Assembly (NCBI RefSeq): GCF_023715745.1
Contig: NZ_JAMBOV010000001.1
Span: forward strand, 372,001-436,000
Origin: Microbacterium oleivorans
GTDB lineage: Bacteria; Actinomycetota; Actinomycetes; Actinomycetales; Microbacteriaceae
Reading direction: 5' to 3'
DNA: 64,000 nt
This document shows, in pieces, positions 1-8,824 of this stretch. Below the pieces are notes generated by a model. That model did no database searches, was not told the DNA's origin, and was given only the letters and a program-made list of their open reading frames with translations. The position numbers and the translations under genes are program-made. Numbering within the stretch: the stretch's first letter is position 1; every line of letters starts with the position of its first letter.

Positions 1-367
1 ATTGCTCCGCCACCTGCACGAGCCGGCTCGCCCCCACGTCGTGCCACAGCGTGCGGAGTCCGTCGGCGTCGGGCGCGGGAGGCGTCTCGGCGAGCACCCG
101 CACTCCGCGGCCGACGAGCTCGGTGATGACGCCCGGGATGGCGTCCCACGACACCGACGCGATCACGAAGTCGGGCCGCGCCGCGAGCAGATCATCGAGC
201 GAGCGGTGCACCGGTGCGCCCCACGGAGAGATCCGGGCCGCCGACGCGTCGGAGCGCGCCAGCACACCCGTCACCTCGAGGCGGTCGGGTGCGGCGGCCG
301 CCAGGCGCAGGAAGAACTCCGCCCGCCAGCCCGTGCCGATGATCGCGAATCGTGCCGGCTGCGTCAT
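1..367 (-). CDS. Gfo/Idh/MocA family oxidoreductase, N-terminal part (cut by window edge)
   Basis: Only the first ~122 residues lie in the window; the gene continues past base 1. The reading frame starts with MTQPARFAIIGTGWRAEFF, in which GTGWRA is the dinucleotide-binding glycine motif after the first beta strand, and continues through a Rossmann fold (RPDFVIASVSWDAIP, GVRVLAETPPAPD). The second stretch corresponds to the family's EKP-type loop, here ETP. An AAGGGG ribosome site lies four to eight bases before the ATG at 367, which supports this start. Members are NAD(P)-dependent sugar or inositol dehydrogenases; the substrate cannot be told from this part. An 82-bp gap separates it from the SulP gene upstream on the same strand. 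Confidence 0.8.
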   Translation of the reverse strand, partial: MTQPARFAIIGTGWRAEFFLRLAAAAPDRLEVTGVLARSDASAARISPWGAPVHRSLDDLLAARPDFVIASVSWDAIPGVITELVGRGVRVLAETPPAPDADGLRTLWHDVGASRLVQVAEQ

Positions 368-449
368 GAGACCCCTTCGTCCTGACGTCCCACGCGGGCC
401 GCCCCCGGCATCCTTCAGGGAGCGGGCGGCGCGGTCAACCCCGGTGCCC

Positions 450-1955
450 TCATTCGCCGGCGCCGAGACGGCCGCTGAGTCGGCCGTGGAAGGCGGATGC
501 CGCGTCGTTCAACCCCACGATCGTCACCGTCGCGCCGTGGCGCTCGTACTTGCTGACGACGGCATCCAGCGCGGCAACGGTCGACGCATCCCACACGTGC
601 GAGCGCGACATGTCGATGACGACGTTCGCGGGGTCCTCGGCGTACGCGAACTGCGTCGTCAGGTCGTTACTCGAGGCGAAGAACAGCTCACCGTCGACCG
701 CGTAGTGGGCGGTGGATGCCGCCGCGTCGACGGTCCGCGTGACGGTCACGAAGTGTGCGACGCGCCGGGCGAACATGACCATCGCCGCGAGGACGCCGAG
801 GATGACGCCGATCGCGAGGTTGTGGGTCCAGACGGTGGCCACGACGGTGATGAGCATCACGGCGGTCTCGCTCTTCGGCATCCGCCGCAGCGTGGACGGG
901 CGCACGCTGTGCCAGTCGAACGTGGCGATGCAGACGACGATCATGACGGCGACGAGGGCGGCCATCGGGATGATCGCGACGACGTCGCCGAGCGCGAGGA
1001 CGAGGATCAGCAGGAACACGCCCGCAAGGAAGGTCGAGATGCGCGTGCGGGCGCCCGACGCCTTCACGTTGATCATCGTCTGCCCGATCATGGCGCAGCC
1101 CCCCATCCCGCCGAACGCGCCCGAGAGGATGTTCGCGGCACCCTGCCCGAGGCTCTCGCGGGTCTTGGAGGAGTGCGTGTCCGTGATGTCGTCGACGAGC
1201 TTGGCGGTCATGAGCGACTCGAGCAGACCGACGACGGCCATCGCGAGGGCGAAGGGCCCGATGATCTGCAGCGTCTCGATCGTCAGGGGGACGTTCGGGA
1301 TGAAGAGTTCGGGCAGGCTCTTCGGGAGTTCGCCCTGATCGCCCACGGTCGGGACGTTCCAGGCGAAGACGACGACCGCGGCCGTGAGCAGCACGATGGC
1401 GACGAGCGGCGCCGGGACGGCCTTGGTGAACCTCGGGATCGTGTACAGGATCACCAGGCCGACGGCGACCAGCGGCCAGACGAGCCAGGGAATGCCGTCG
1501 CCGATCAGCTGGGGCAGCTGCGCGAGGAAGATGAGGATCGCGAGGGCGTTGACGAAGCCCACCATGACGCTGCGCGGGATGAATCTCATGAGCTTCGCGA
1601 CACCGACGGCGCCGAGCACGACCTGGATCACCCCGCCGAGCAGCACCGTCGCGATGAAGTAGTCCATTCCGTACTCGCGGGCGACCGGAGCGATGACGAG
1701 GGCGATCGCGCCTGTGGCCGCGGTGATCATCGCGGGGCGTCCCCCGAGGAACGAGATCGCGACCGCCATGATGAAGGACGAGAACAGCCCGAGGCGCGGG
1801 TCGACCCCCGCGATGATCGAGAACGCGATCGCCTCCGGGATGAGCGCGATCGCGACGACGAGTCCGGCGAGCACCTCGCGGGTGAGGAGGCGAGGGCTGC
1901 GCAGTGCCTGCAGCACCGTCGGTTCGATGCGCGAGCGCATGGGCGTGATCGTCAT
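450..1955 (-). CDS. SulP family anion transporter with STAS domain
   Basis: A 501-residue membrane protein of the SLC26/SulP family, predicted to carry sulfate, bicarbonate or another anion across the plasma membrane. Residues ~25-390 hold ten or more hydrophobic segments, beginning with the family signature region LVVAIALIPEAIAFSIIAGV and including GGMGGCAMIGQTMINVKASG. Residues ~405-495 form a cytosolic STAS domain (VVIDMSRSHVWDASTVAALD). The ATG at 1955 has a GGAG site six bases upstream. It is divergent from a MerR regulator across a short region with a palindromic operator, so MerR control of this gene is plausible. Substrate is inferred from the family only; BicA-like bicarbonate uptake is as possible as sulfate. 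Confidence 0.88.
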   Translation of the reverse strand: MTITPMRSRIEPTVLQALRSPRLLTREVLAGLVVAIALIPEAIAFSIIAGVDPRLGLFSSFIMAVAISFLGGRPAMITAATGAIALVIAPVAREYGMDYFIATVLLGGVIQVVLGAVGVAKLMRFIPRSVMVGFVNALAILIFLAQLPQLIGDGIPWLVWPLVAVGLVILYTIPRFTKAVPAPLVAIVLLTAAVVVFAWNVPTVGDQGELPKSLPELFIPNVPLTIETLQIIGPFALAMAVVGLLESLMTAKLVDDITDTHSSKTRESLGQGAANILSGAFGGMGGCAMIGQTMINVKASGARTRISTFLAGVFLLILVLALGDVVAIIPMAALVAVMIVVCIATFDWHSVRPSTLRRMPKSETAVMLITVVATVWTHNLAIGVILGVLAAMVMFARRVAHFVTVTRTVDAAASTAHYAVDGELFFASSNDLTTQFAYAEDPANVVIDMSRSHVWDASTVAALDAVVSKYERHGATVTIVGLNDAASAFHGRLSGRLGAGE

Positions 1956-2031
1956 GGGACTCCGAGAGAGGGTGCGCGTACGCTCGGGCGACGCGGGAGA
2001 ATGGGGGTGCGCAGATCGCGCATCCCATCAA

Positions 2032-2050
2032 ACCTAACGTTGCGTGAGGT
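2032..2050. promoter_or_regulatory. Candidate MerR operator (inverted repeat)
   Basis: ACCTAACG-TTG-CGTGAGGT is an inverted repeat with eight-base arms and one mismatch. It lies 25 bases before the GTG start of the MerR gene and 77 bases before the divergent sulP start. A 19-bp dyad of this kind is the usual size for MerR-family sites between the -35 and -10 elements. Confidence 0.5.
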
Positions 2051-2074
2051 TTTGTGTCCATTCGAGGGAGCCAC

Positions 2075-2443
2075 GTGACCGACGGCACGATGCGCATCGG
2101 CGAGGTCGCCGAGCGGACCGAGCTCTCGTTCCGCACCCTCCGTCACTACGACGAGATCGGCCTCGTCACTCCGTCCGCCCGCACCGACGGCGGCTTTCGG
2201 CTGTACACCGAGGACGATGTCACCCGCATCCTCCTCATCCGCCGGATGAAGCCGCTGGGGTTCTCTCTCGAAGAGATGCGCGAACTCCTCGGTGTCGTCG
2301 ATGCGATCGCGGCGGACGCCGACGATCAGCAGGTGCGCGCCCGCCTCGACGCGGTGCGCGTCGAGGCGGCGTCGCGGCGCGAGAAGCTCAGCCGTCAGGT
2401 CCAGATGGCCGACGAGTTCCTCGCGCTGCTCGCCGAGATCTGA
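2075..2443 (+). CDS. MerR family transcriptional regulator
   Basis: A 122-residue MerR regulator. The winged helix-turn-helix is at the N-terminus (MRIGEVAERTELSFRTLRHY, then DEIGLVTPSARTDGGFRLYT), followed by FSLEEMRELLGV and a C-terminal dimerisation helix ending in LSRQVQMADEFLALLAEI. The protein is short and has no Cys pair or effector-binding extension, so it is not a metal sensor of the classical type. I chose the GTG at 2075 because GAGGGAG ends four bases before it; an upstream in-frame GTG at 2054 would overlap the operator. It is divergent from sulP and probably regulates itself and that gene. The effector is unknown. Confidence 0.85.
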   Translation: MTDGTMRIGEVAERTELSFRTLRHYDEIGLVTPSARTDGGFRLYTEDDVTRILLIRRMKPLGFSLEEMRELLGVVDAIAADADDQQVRARLDAVRVEAASRREKLSRQVQMADEFLALLAEI

Positions 2444-2449
2444 CCGGCG

Positions 2450-4588
2450 TCAGATCGCCGTCACCTCGATGACGACGGCCTGCTGCGGGTTCTGCACGGG
2501 CGGGCGGACACCGACGACGGCGAGCTGGCGTCCGGTCAGCACCGTGTCTTGGTGCGCCCATTCGAGGGGCGACTGCGCGGGCGTCTCGATGATCCCGCCG
2601 GGCGTGACGATCCGGATCCGGTACGTCCGATCCGGGTCCAGTCCCGGCAGTCGCACCCGTCCGGTCGGCGACGAGATGAGCGTCTGGGTCTGGGTGAGGG
2701 TGAAGAACGCGGATGCCGCATCTGCGGCGACGACGCCGCGGACGTCGAGCCCGGGGTCGGCGACGTCGGCGTTCACGATCCGCCCGGTCGCGACGAGGGG
2801 GCGCACCCGCTTCGCGAGCGCGACCCAGTCGCCGACCGCGGCGGCATCCGTGTCGGTGAGGGTGGTGACGTCCCATTCGATGCCGAAGTGGCCGAACAGG
2901 GCGACGGCGCCGCTCAGGGTGAGCGAGACGGTGCGGCCGGTGGAGTGCACGTGCGGGGTGGTCAGGTGCATGCCCATCATCTCGGGCGGGACGACCAGGC
3001 CGGTGTAGCGCTGATTCTCGAGCCGTTCGACCGGGTCGAGGCAGTCGCTGGTCCAGATCCGGTCGGTGCGGTCGAGGATGCCGAGGTCCACCCGGGCACC
3101 GCCGGAGGCGCAGCTCTCGATCTCCAGGCCCGGATGCGCGGCTTTCAGCTGGTCGATGAGGCGGTACACGGCGAGGGTCTGCGCGTGCACGTGCGCCGCG
3201 CCGCCGGGACCTGCGGCCGCGTCGACGAGGTCACGGTTGTGGTCCCACTTCACGTACGCGATCGGGTAGGTCGTCAGGATGTCGGAGATCACCCGGAACA
3301 TGTACGCGTACGCGTCGGGGTGGGCGAGGTTCAGCACCTGCTGCTGCCGCGAGGAGGGCGGCAGCTCGGCCCGACCGCGGAGGATCCAGTCGGGGTGCGA
3401 CCGGGCGAGGTCGCTGTCGGGGTTGACCATCTCGGGTTCGAACCAGAGGCCGAACTCCATCCCCTTCGCCACCACATGGTCGGCGATGGGGTGCAGGCCG
3501 TCGGGCCAGACGCTCTCGTCGACGTACCAGTCACCGAGCCCCGCGGTGTCGTCACGACGGTGGCGGAACCAGCCGTCGTCGAGCACGTACCGCTCGACAC
3601 CCAACTCGGCCGCGGCGTCGGCGAGGGCGATCAGCTTGGGCAGGCGATGGTCGAAGTACACCGCCTCCCACGTGTTCAGCGTGATCGGGCGAGGCCGGGC
3701 CGGATGCTGCGGCCGCGCACGCCATTCCTCATGGAAACGGACCGCGAGCTCGTCCAGCCCGTCGCCCCACGAGCCCAGTAGTTCCGGCGAGGTGACCTCC
3801 TCGCCGGGCGCGAGACGGATCTCACCCGGCAGGTAGAGCTCGCCGGCTCCGAGGAACGACTCGCCCGTCGGCACCCGCTCCGCGAAGATGCGCGAGTTGC
3901 CGCTCCACGCTAGGTGCACCCCGTGCACCCGCCCACGCTCGAAACCGAACCCCGGGACGCCCGCGGCGAGCAGCAGGGTCGCATCCGCACCCGTCCGCCC
4001 GCGCCGGGACTCGCGCAGATGGGTGCCGAACGTGAGCTCGTGGCGCTGCGCCGACCGCTCCCGCAGGTGACGCCCCGTCGTATCGAGGATCTCCGTGGCC
4101 TCCCACGGCAGGGGGAGAGTCGTGTGCAACGCCTGCACCGTGTACGCACCCGGGCCGTCGTTGCGCACCGACGTCCGCACCCGCACCAGGCCCGACGCCG
4201 TCACCCGCAGCTCCCACCGCGCCGAAAGGCCGGCCTCGCTGTCGGCGAGGTCCACCTCGATGGCGTCGTCCGACGCGCGGGCGTCGGACACGGCGAGGAC
4301 GGCGCTCACGCCCTCGCCGTCACGATGCCCTTCCAGCGACGGGGTGCCCGCCCATCCGGACGCCGCTGTCGTCACGATGCCGTGTCGCACGGTGCGGTCG
4401 AGCCCGCCGGAGATGCGCTGCAGCCGCGACGCCGTCGCGAGGGAGACGAGCGTCTCCCGGGGCGCGTCGCCCAGATCGTCCCCCCAGTGGACGACCGCCG
4501 GGACCGAACCGGGCTGCAGGTCGACGACGACACTGGTGCCGCCGGAGCGGAGGTGGACGACGGTCTCGGCAGCGGGAAGGGCGCGCAT
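2450..4588 (-). CDS. Alpha-galactosidase, GH36 family
   Basis: A 712-residue glycoside hydrolase of family 36, predicted to release terminal alpha-galactose from oligosaccharides such as raffinose or melibiose. An N-terminal beta-sandwich precedes a TIM barrel with RYVLDDGWFRHRRDDTAGLG and the nucleophile motif YVKWDHNRDL (Asp449). The acid/base motif is TSDCLDPVE (Asp515), 66 residues later, close to the spacing in known GH36 enzymes. SCASGGARVDLGILD, also typical, lies between them. No signal peptide is visible, so it is cytosolic. The GNAT-GH16-like gene ends 12 bases upstream on the same strand, suggesting co-transcription. No transporter is next to it. Confidence 0.92.
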   Translation of the reverse strand: MRALPAAETVVHLRSGGTSVVVDLQPGSVPAVVHWGDDLGDAPRETLVSLATASRLQRISGGLDRTVRHGIVTTAASGWAGTPSLEGHRDGEGVSAVLAVSDARASDDAIEVDLADSEAGLSARWELRVTASGLVRVRTSVRNDGPGAYTVQALHTTLPLPWEATEILDTTGRHLRERSAQRHELTFGTHLRESRRGRTGADATLLLAAGVPGFGFERGRVHGVHLAWSGNSRIFAERVPTGESFLGAGELYLPGEIRLAPGEEVTSPELLGSWGDGLDELAVRFHEEWRARPQHPARPRPITLNTWEAVYFDHRLPKLIALADAAAELGVERYVLDDGWFRHRRDDTAGLGDWYVDESVWPDGLHPIADHVVAKGMEFGLWFEPEMVNPDSDLARSHPDWILRGRAELPPSSRQQQVLNLAHPDAYAYMFRVISDILTTYPIAYVKWDHNRDLVDAAAGPGGAAHVHAQTLAVYRLIDQLKAAHPGLEIESCASGGARVDLGILDRTDRIWTSDCLDPVERLENQRYTGLVVPPEMMGMHLTTPHVHSTGRTVSLTLSGAVALFGHFGIEWDVTTLTDTDAAAVGDWVALAKRVRPLVATGRIVNADVADPGLDVRGVVAADAASAFFTLTQTQTLISSPTGRVRLPGLDPDRTYRIRIVTPGGIIETPAQSPLEWAHQDTVLTGRQLAVVGVRPPVQNPQQAVVIEVTAI

Positions 4589-4600
4589 GCATCCAGTGTG

Positions 4601-5860
4601 TCAGGCCTCTGGGAACGTGCACACACGTTCGATCCGTGCAACGTGCGGCAGCGCCTCGACATCGCGGGATCCGTCCTGCCGAGGGAGCTCGTAGAGATCG
4701 ATCATGAGCTGCACGGCGTAGTGGATCCGCTGCGCGACGGTCCTCACCCAGCGGCCGTCGATGAAGAAGCGCAGCCGGTCGGGCGACCACTCCACGGCGT
4801 AGTCGTGCGGCAGGGTGAGGTCACCGTCGATCCGTACCTTCTCGACATCGTCGCGCAGCCGCGGATCGTGCTGCGCCTTCACGCCGACGCCGACCCATCC
4901 GCCGGTGTCGTCCATCTCCGAACCGAAGATCTCGGCGATGCAGATCTCCCCGGACTCCTCGGGCGCATCCTCGAAACCGATCGGCCAGAACGCCACCAGG
5001 GCGTCCGGATGTCGCACCGCCGACATGCGTGCCGCGATCACGCCGAAGCGCGGCAGCCACAATCGACGCTCTTCCTGCGCTTCCCGCACGACGAGCCCGT
5101 CGCGGAAGCGGTGTTGCCCGGCATCCGATCCGACCTCTGCGGCGCCCTGCCCGGACTGCAGGTGCGACACGCGGACGGCGCCGTCCCACTCCGGCGCCCA
5201 GGGTTCGGTCCCCGCATCGACGCGCAGCTCGAGGCCGCTCCCGAGGCGGTACCCGGCCGCCGTCCTCTCGCGCGACGACCAGTGCGGCAGATAGTGCGGC
5301 CACCACCGCTCGGTGGCGAGCGCGTCGCCGACGAAGCGCTCGTCGACGTCCGGGGTGCGCCCGGTCAGATCCAGCGGTGACATGTCGAGCGCCCACCTCC
5401 GGGAGGTGAGGATGCCGCCGCGCCACGGCTCCGACCCGGTGCCGCGCTCCTCGAATCCCGCTCGTGCGCACAGGGCGTTCGAGGGCACGTTGTCCACGGC
5501 GGGGTAGGCCATGAGGAGCGTGCGGCTGCCGTCGCGACGCACCTCGGCGATCAGCAGGCGCAGAGCTGCGGTGGCGACGCCCTGTCCCTGGAACTCGGGA
5601 AGGACGCTCCACCCGGTCTCGAAGGCGGGCGTTCCGCCCTCATCGACCGGCCAGAATCCGATCCCGCCGGCGGCATCGCCGTCGACGTCGATGCGGTACA
5701 TCGCTCCGGGCCGGTCATCCCACGTCCGCAGGTAACGCTCCTGCCGTTCGTCCAGCTGCGCTGCGGTCTCCGGGCCGCCGAGGTGGGCCGTCATCGCGGG
5801 GGTGTTCAGCATCGTCAGCAGGCCGCGATCGGCGGCATCCCATCGAGCGAGTGTGATCAT
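4601..5860 (-). CDS. GNAT acetyltransferase fused to a GH16-like (concanavalin-fold) domain
   Basis: A 419-residue fusion. Residues 1-158 are a GNAT N-acyltransferase (LPEFQGQGVATAALRLLIAE is the acetyl-CoA binding loop; NALCARAGFEERG is the C-terminal motif). From Met160 (MSPLDLTGRTPDVDERF) the frame continues without a stop into a concanavalin-like lectin/glucanase domain: LELRVDAGTEPWAPEWDG, SGEICIAEIFGSEMDD in the position of the GH16 ExDxxE site, and HDYAVEWSPDRLRFFIDG. The ATG at 5860 has AGGAG seven bases upstream. GGAGG also lies 12 bases before the Met160 codon (5383), so the second domain might be made separately as well. It probably shares a transcript with the alpha-galactosidase. 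Substrates are not known. Confidence 0.8.
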   Translation of the reverse strand: MITLARWDAADRGLLTMLNTPAMTAHLGGPETAAQLDERQERYLRTWDDRPGAMYRIDVDGDAAGGIGFWPVDEGGTPAFETGWSVLPEFQGQGVATAALRLLIAEVRRDGSRTLLMAYPAVDNVPSNALCARAGFEERGTGSEPWRGGILTSRRWALDMSPLDLTGRTPDVDERFVGDALATERWWPHYLPHWSSRERTAAGYRLGSGLELRVDAGTEPWAPEWDGAVRVSHLQSGQGAAEVGSDAGQHRFRDGLVVREAQEERRLWLPRFGVIAARMSAVRHPDALVAFWPIGFEDAPEESGEICIAEIFGSEMDDTGGWVGVGVKAQHDPRLRDDVEKVRIDGDLTLPHDYAVEWSPDRLRFFIDGRWVRTVAQRIHYAVQLMIDLYELPRQDGSRDVEALPHVARIERVCTFPEA

Positions 5861-5951
5861 CCGGCTCTCCTGTGCCGAGTCTGCCGTCGGGCTCGGATAT
5901 CGCCGGATGTAGGCGTGACACAAGCCCGCTTCGCCACGTCGCCTGCCCGTT

Positions 5952-5968
5952 TTGTCCTGGGCGGACAA
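5952..5968. promoter_or_regulatory. Inverted repeat upstream of acyl-CoA oxidase
   Basis: TTGTCC-TGGGC-GGACAA is a perfect six-base dyad about 90 bases before the start of the acyl-CoA oxidase gene, inside the 197-base divergent gap 5861-6057. Its size and position suit a TetR- or GntR-type repressor site; no such regulator is encoded nearby. Two direct CCGTTGG copies follow it. Confidence 0.35.
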
Positions 5969-6057
5969 CGCAGTTGGTCCCCCGTTGGAGGACTCCTACC
6001 GTTGGGGTCGAACTTCCCTGTCCCGCCGCCGTGCCCGGCGTCCTAGAAAGGCCAGTG

Positions 6058-8163
6058 ATGACCGACACCGTCGTCCGCTCTTCCACCCCCGCCGCCGACA
6101 AGCGCACTCCCGCCGGCGGCGCTCCGACCGCGCCCCACACCGCCGACGAGGCGCACGAGCCCCGCATCGACATCGACGCGGTGGGCGCGATGCTCCGCGG
6201 CACGTGGGGCGAGACCCGCCTCACCGTGCGAGAGCTCATCAAAGACCCCGCCTACTGGCGGATCGACGGGCAGAGCGTCGCCGAGCACCGCGAGCGCGTC
6301 ATGGAGCAGGTGCGTCTGCTCGCGAAGAACGGCGGCTCGACGAGAGCACTGCCCAAGGAGTACGGCGGCGAGGAGGACAACGGCGCCAACCTCGCGGGCT
6401 TCGAGGAGCTCGTGCTCGCCGACCCCAGCATGCAGATCAAGTCGGGCGTGCAGTGGGGTCTCTTCGGCTCGGCGGTCCTGCAGCTCGGCACGAAGGAGCA
6501 TCACGACCGCTGGCTCCCCGACATCCGCGACGCGAAGCTGCCCGGCGCCTTCGCGATGACCGAGATCGGGCACGGATCGGATGTCGCGGCGATCGGCACC
6601 ACGGCGACATACGACCCGGAGACGGAGGAGTTCGTCATCCACACGCCGTTCCGCGCGGCATGGAAGGACTACCTCGGCAACGCCGCCGTCCACGGGCAGG
6701 CAGCGACCGTCTTCGCGCAGCTCATCGCGAAGGGGGTCAACCACGGCGTGCACTGCTTCTTCGTGCCGATCCGCTCCGCCGACGGCGAGCTGCTGCCGGG
6801 AGTGCAGAGCGAGGACGACGGGGTCAAGGGCGGCCTGAACGGCATCGACAACGGCCGCCTCGCCTTCGACCACGTCCGGGTCCCGCGGACGAACCTCCTC
6901 AACCGGTACGGGGACGTCGCCCCCGACGGCACCTACTCGAGCCCGATCACGAGCACCGGCCGTCGCTTCTTCACGATGCTGGGCGCGCTTGTGCAGGGTC
7001 GCGTCTCGCTCGACGGTGCCGCGACCATCGCTTCGTCCCTCGCGCTGTACATCGCCGTCACCTACGGCAACCAGCGCCGGCAGTTCGACTCCGGCGCCGG
7101 CACCGACGAGGTCGTCCTGCTCGACTACGGCAAGCACCAGCGCCGTCTCCTTCCGCTCCTCGCGCAGAACGTCGCGCAATACTTCGCGCACGACGAGCTG
7201 CTGCGGACCTTCGACGGCGTCTTCGGCGGGACGGCCGACACCCCCGCCGAGCGGGAGAACCTCGAGACACTCGCTGCCGCCCTCAAGCCTCTCAGCACCT
7301 GGAACGCGTTGCAGACGATCCAGGAGGCCCGGGAGGCCTGCGGCGGTTCGGGCTTCATGGCCGAGAATCGTCTCGTCGGGCTGCGCTCGGACCTCGACGT
7401 CTACGTGACCTTCGAGGGCGACAACAACGTCCTCCTGCAGCTGGTCGGCAAGCGTCTCCTCGCCGATTTCGCCAAGCAGTTCAAGGGAGCGGATGCCGCC
7501 ACCCTCGCGAAGTTCGCCGTCGGGCAGACGGCGGGCAAGGTCTTCCACGGCGCCGGCCTGCGCAGACTCGGTCAGGCCGTCGCGGACTTCGGTTCGACCG
7601 CGCGCTCGGTCGAGCTGGGCCTCCGGGCGGAGCAGCAGCACGAACTGCTGGCGGGCCGGGTCGAGCAGATGGTGGCCGACATCGCCGGTGCGCTGCGCCC
7701 GGCATCCAAGCTCCCCTCGGCCGAGGCCGCAGCGCTGTTCAACACGCACCAGGCCGAGCTCATCGAGGCGGCACGGGCGCACGGCGAGCTGCTGCAGTGG
7801 GAGGCGTTCTCGGACGCGGTGAAGTCGACCGACGATGACGGCACGCGTCAGGTGCTCACCTGGCTGCGCGATCTGTTCGGGCTGCACCTCATCGAGAAGC
7901 ACCTGGCCTGGCACCTCATCAACGGCCGTCTCTCCACGCAGCGTGCCGCCGCGGTGTCGAAGTACATCGACCGGCTCTGTGCGCGACTGCGCCCGCACGC
8001 GCAGGACATCGTCGATGCGTTCGGGTTCGCTCCCGAGCACGTGCGGGCCCCCATCGCCTCCGGCATCGAGCGGCAGCGACAGGACGAGGCGCGGGCGCAC
8101 TACGCCGACCTCGCGGCGCGGGGTGAGGCGCCTGTGCCGGAGAAGTCGCTGAACAAGAAGTGA
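6058..8163 (+). CDS. Acyl-CoA oxidase / dehydrogenase family protein
   Basis: A 701-residue flavoprotein of the acyl-CoA oxidase/dehydrogenase superfamily, predicted to catalyse the first, double-bond-forming step of fatty-acid beta-oxidation. The FAD/substrate signature FAMTEIGHGSDVAAI lies near residue 166, GGLNGIDNGRLAFDHVRVPR in the middle domain, and EACGGSGFMAENR near residue 427 followed by the FAD-contacting FEGDNNVLLQL. The C-terminal ~200 residues match the acyl-CoA oxidase extension, and the length of about 700 fits oxidases better than 380-residue dehydrogenases. The ATG at 6058 follows GAAAGG. It stands alone, with a dyad in its upstream region. Confidence 0.85.
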   Translation: MTDTVVRSSTPAADKRTPAGGAPTAPHTADEAHEPRIDIDAVGAMLRGTWGETRLTVRELIKDPAYWRIDGQSVAEHRERVMEQVRLLAKNGGSTRALPKEYGGEEDNGANLAGFEELVLADPSMQIKSGVQWGLFGSAVLQLGTKEHHDRWLPDIRDAKLPGAFAMTEIGHGSDVAAIGTTATYDPETEEFVIHTPFRAAWKDYLGNAAVHGQAATVFAQLIAKGVNHGVHCFFVPIRSADGELLPGVQSEDDGVKGGLNGIDNGRLAFDHVRVPRTNLLNRYGDVAPDGTYSSPITSTGRRFFTMLGALVQGRVSLDGAATIASSLALYIAVTYGNQRRQFDSGAGTDEVVLLDYGKHQRRLLPLLAQNVAQYFAHDELLRTFDGVFGGTADTPAERENLETLAAALKPLSTWNALQTIQEAREACGGSGFMAENRLVGLRSDLDVYVTFEGDNNVLLQLVGKRLLADFAKQFKGADAATLAKFAVGQTAGKVFHGAGLRRLGQAVADFGSTARSVELGLRAEQQHELLAGRVEQMVADIAGALRPASKLPSAEAAALFNTHQAELIEAARAHGELLQWEAFSDAVKSTDDDGTRQVLTWLRDLFGLHLIEKHLAWHLINGRLSTQRAAAVSKYIDRLCARLRPHAQDIVDAFGFAPEHVRAPIASGIERQRQDEARAHYADLAARGEAPVPEKSLNKK

Positions 8164-8193
8164 GCGTCGGAGGCCGTCGGTAACCTGACACGC

Positions 8194-8763
8194 GTGGAAC
8201 TGCGTGTCGGGCCCGACGGCCTCCTGCGTTGCGGCTGGGTCGGCGACGATGCGGAGTACCGCCGCTATCACGACGAGGAATGGGGGCGGCCTCTCCATGG
8301 CGACCGGGCCCTCTTCGAGAAGATGAGCCTCGAGGGCTTCCAGGCGGGGCTGTCGTGGATCACGATCCTGCGGAAGCGACCGCGGTTCCGCGAGGTCTTC
8401 GCCGGGTTCGAGCCGGCCGTCGTCGCCGCCTTCGACGACACCGACGTCGCGCGTCTGATGGCGGATGCGGGCATCATCCGCAACCGCGCGAAGATCCTCG
8501 CGACGATCGGCAATGCGCGGATCGTCACGGAGATGGTCCCGGGCGAGCTGGACGCGTTCATGTGGTCGTTCGCCCCGGCATCCCATCGGCGACCGACGTC
8601 CTTCGCGGAGGTGCCCGCCACGACGCCCGAGTCCGACGCGATGTCGAAGGGGCTGCGGAAGCGGGGGTTCCGATTCGTCGGGTCGACGACGATGTACGCG
8701 CTGATGCAGTCGTCGGGCATGGTCGACGACCACGTCGTCGGGTGCCACCGCGCCACAGACTGA
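8194..8763 (+). CDS. tag: DNA-3-methyladenine glycosylase I
   Basis: A 189-residue base-excision enzyme that removes 3-methyladenine from alkylated DNA. It has the Tag signature RCGWVGDDAEYRRYHDEEWG near the N-terminus, LEGFQAGLSWITILRKR, and the C-terminal HVVGCHR. The Cys and His of RCGWV/YHDEEWG and of HVVGCH are the four zinc-snap ligands of the family. The start is a GTG at 8194 with no strong ribosome site near it; a GGAGG is 21 bases upstream. The UvrA-like ATPase downstream gives this stretch a weak DNA-repair flavour. Confidence 0.93.
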   Translation: MELRVGPDGLLRCGWVGDDAEYRRYHDEEWGRPLHGDRALFEKMSLEGFQAGLSWITILRKRPRFREVFAGFEPAVVAAFDDTDVARLMADAGIIRNRAKILATIGNARIVTEMVPGELDAFMWSFAPASHRRPTSFAEVPATTPESDAMSKGLRKRGFRFVGSTTMYALMQSSGMVDDHVVGCHRATD

Positions 8764-8824
8764 TCGCTTGCCCCCCGAAGCGATGCGTGAGCATCATGTG
8801 GTGACGGCGGGTGGAGAGGTGGAC

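Noticed and set aside
51..2078. Plus-strand open frame of 675 codons
   Set aside because: It is antisense to the SulP gene. The product is almost only Arg, Asp, Glu, Gly and His.
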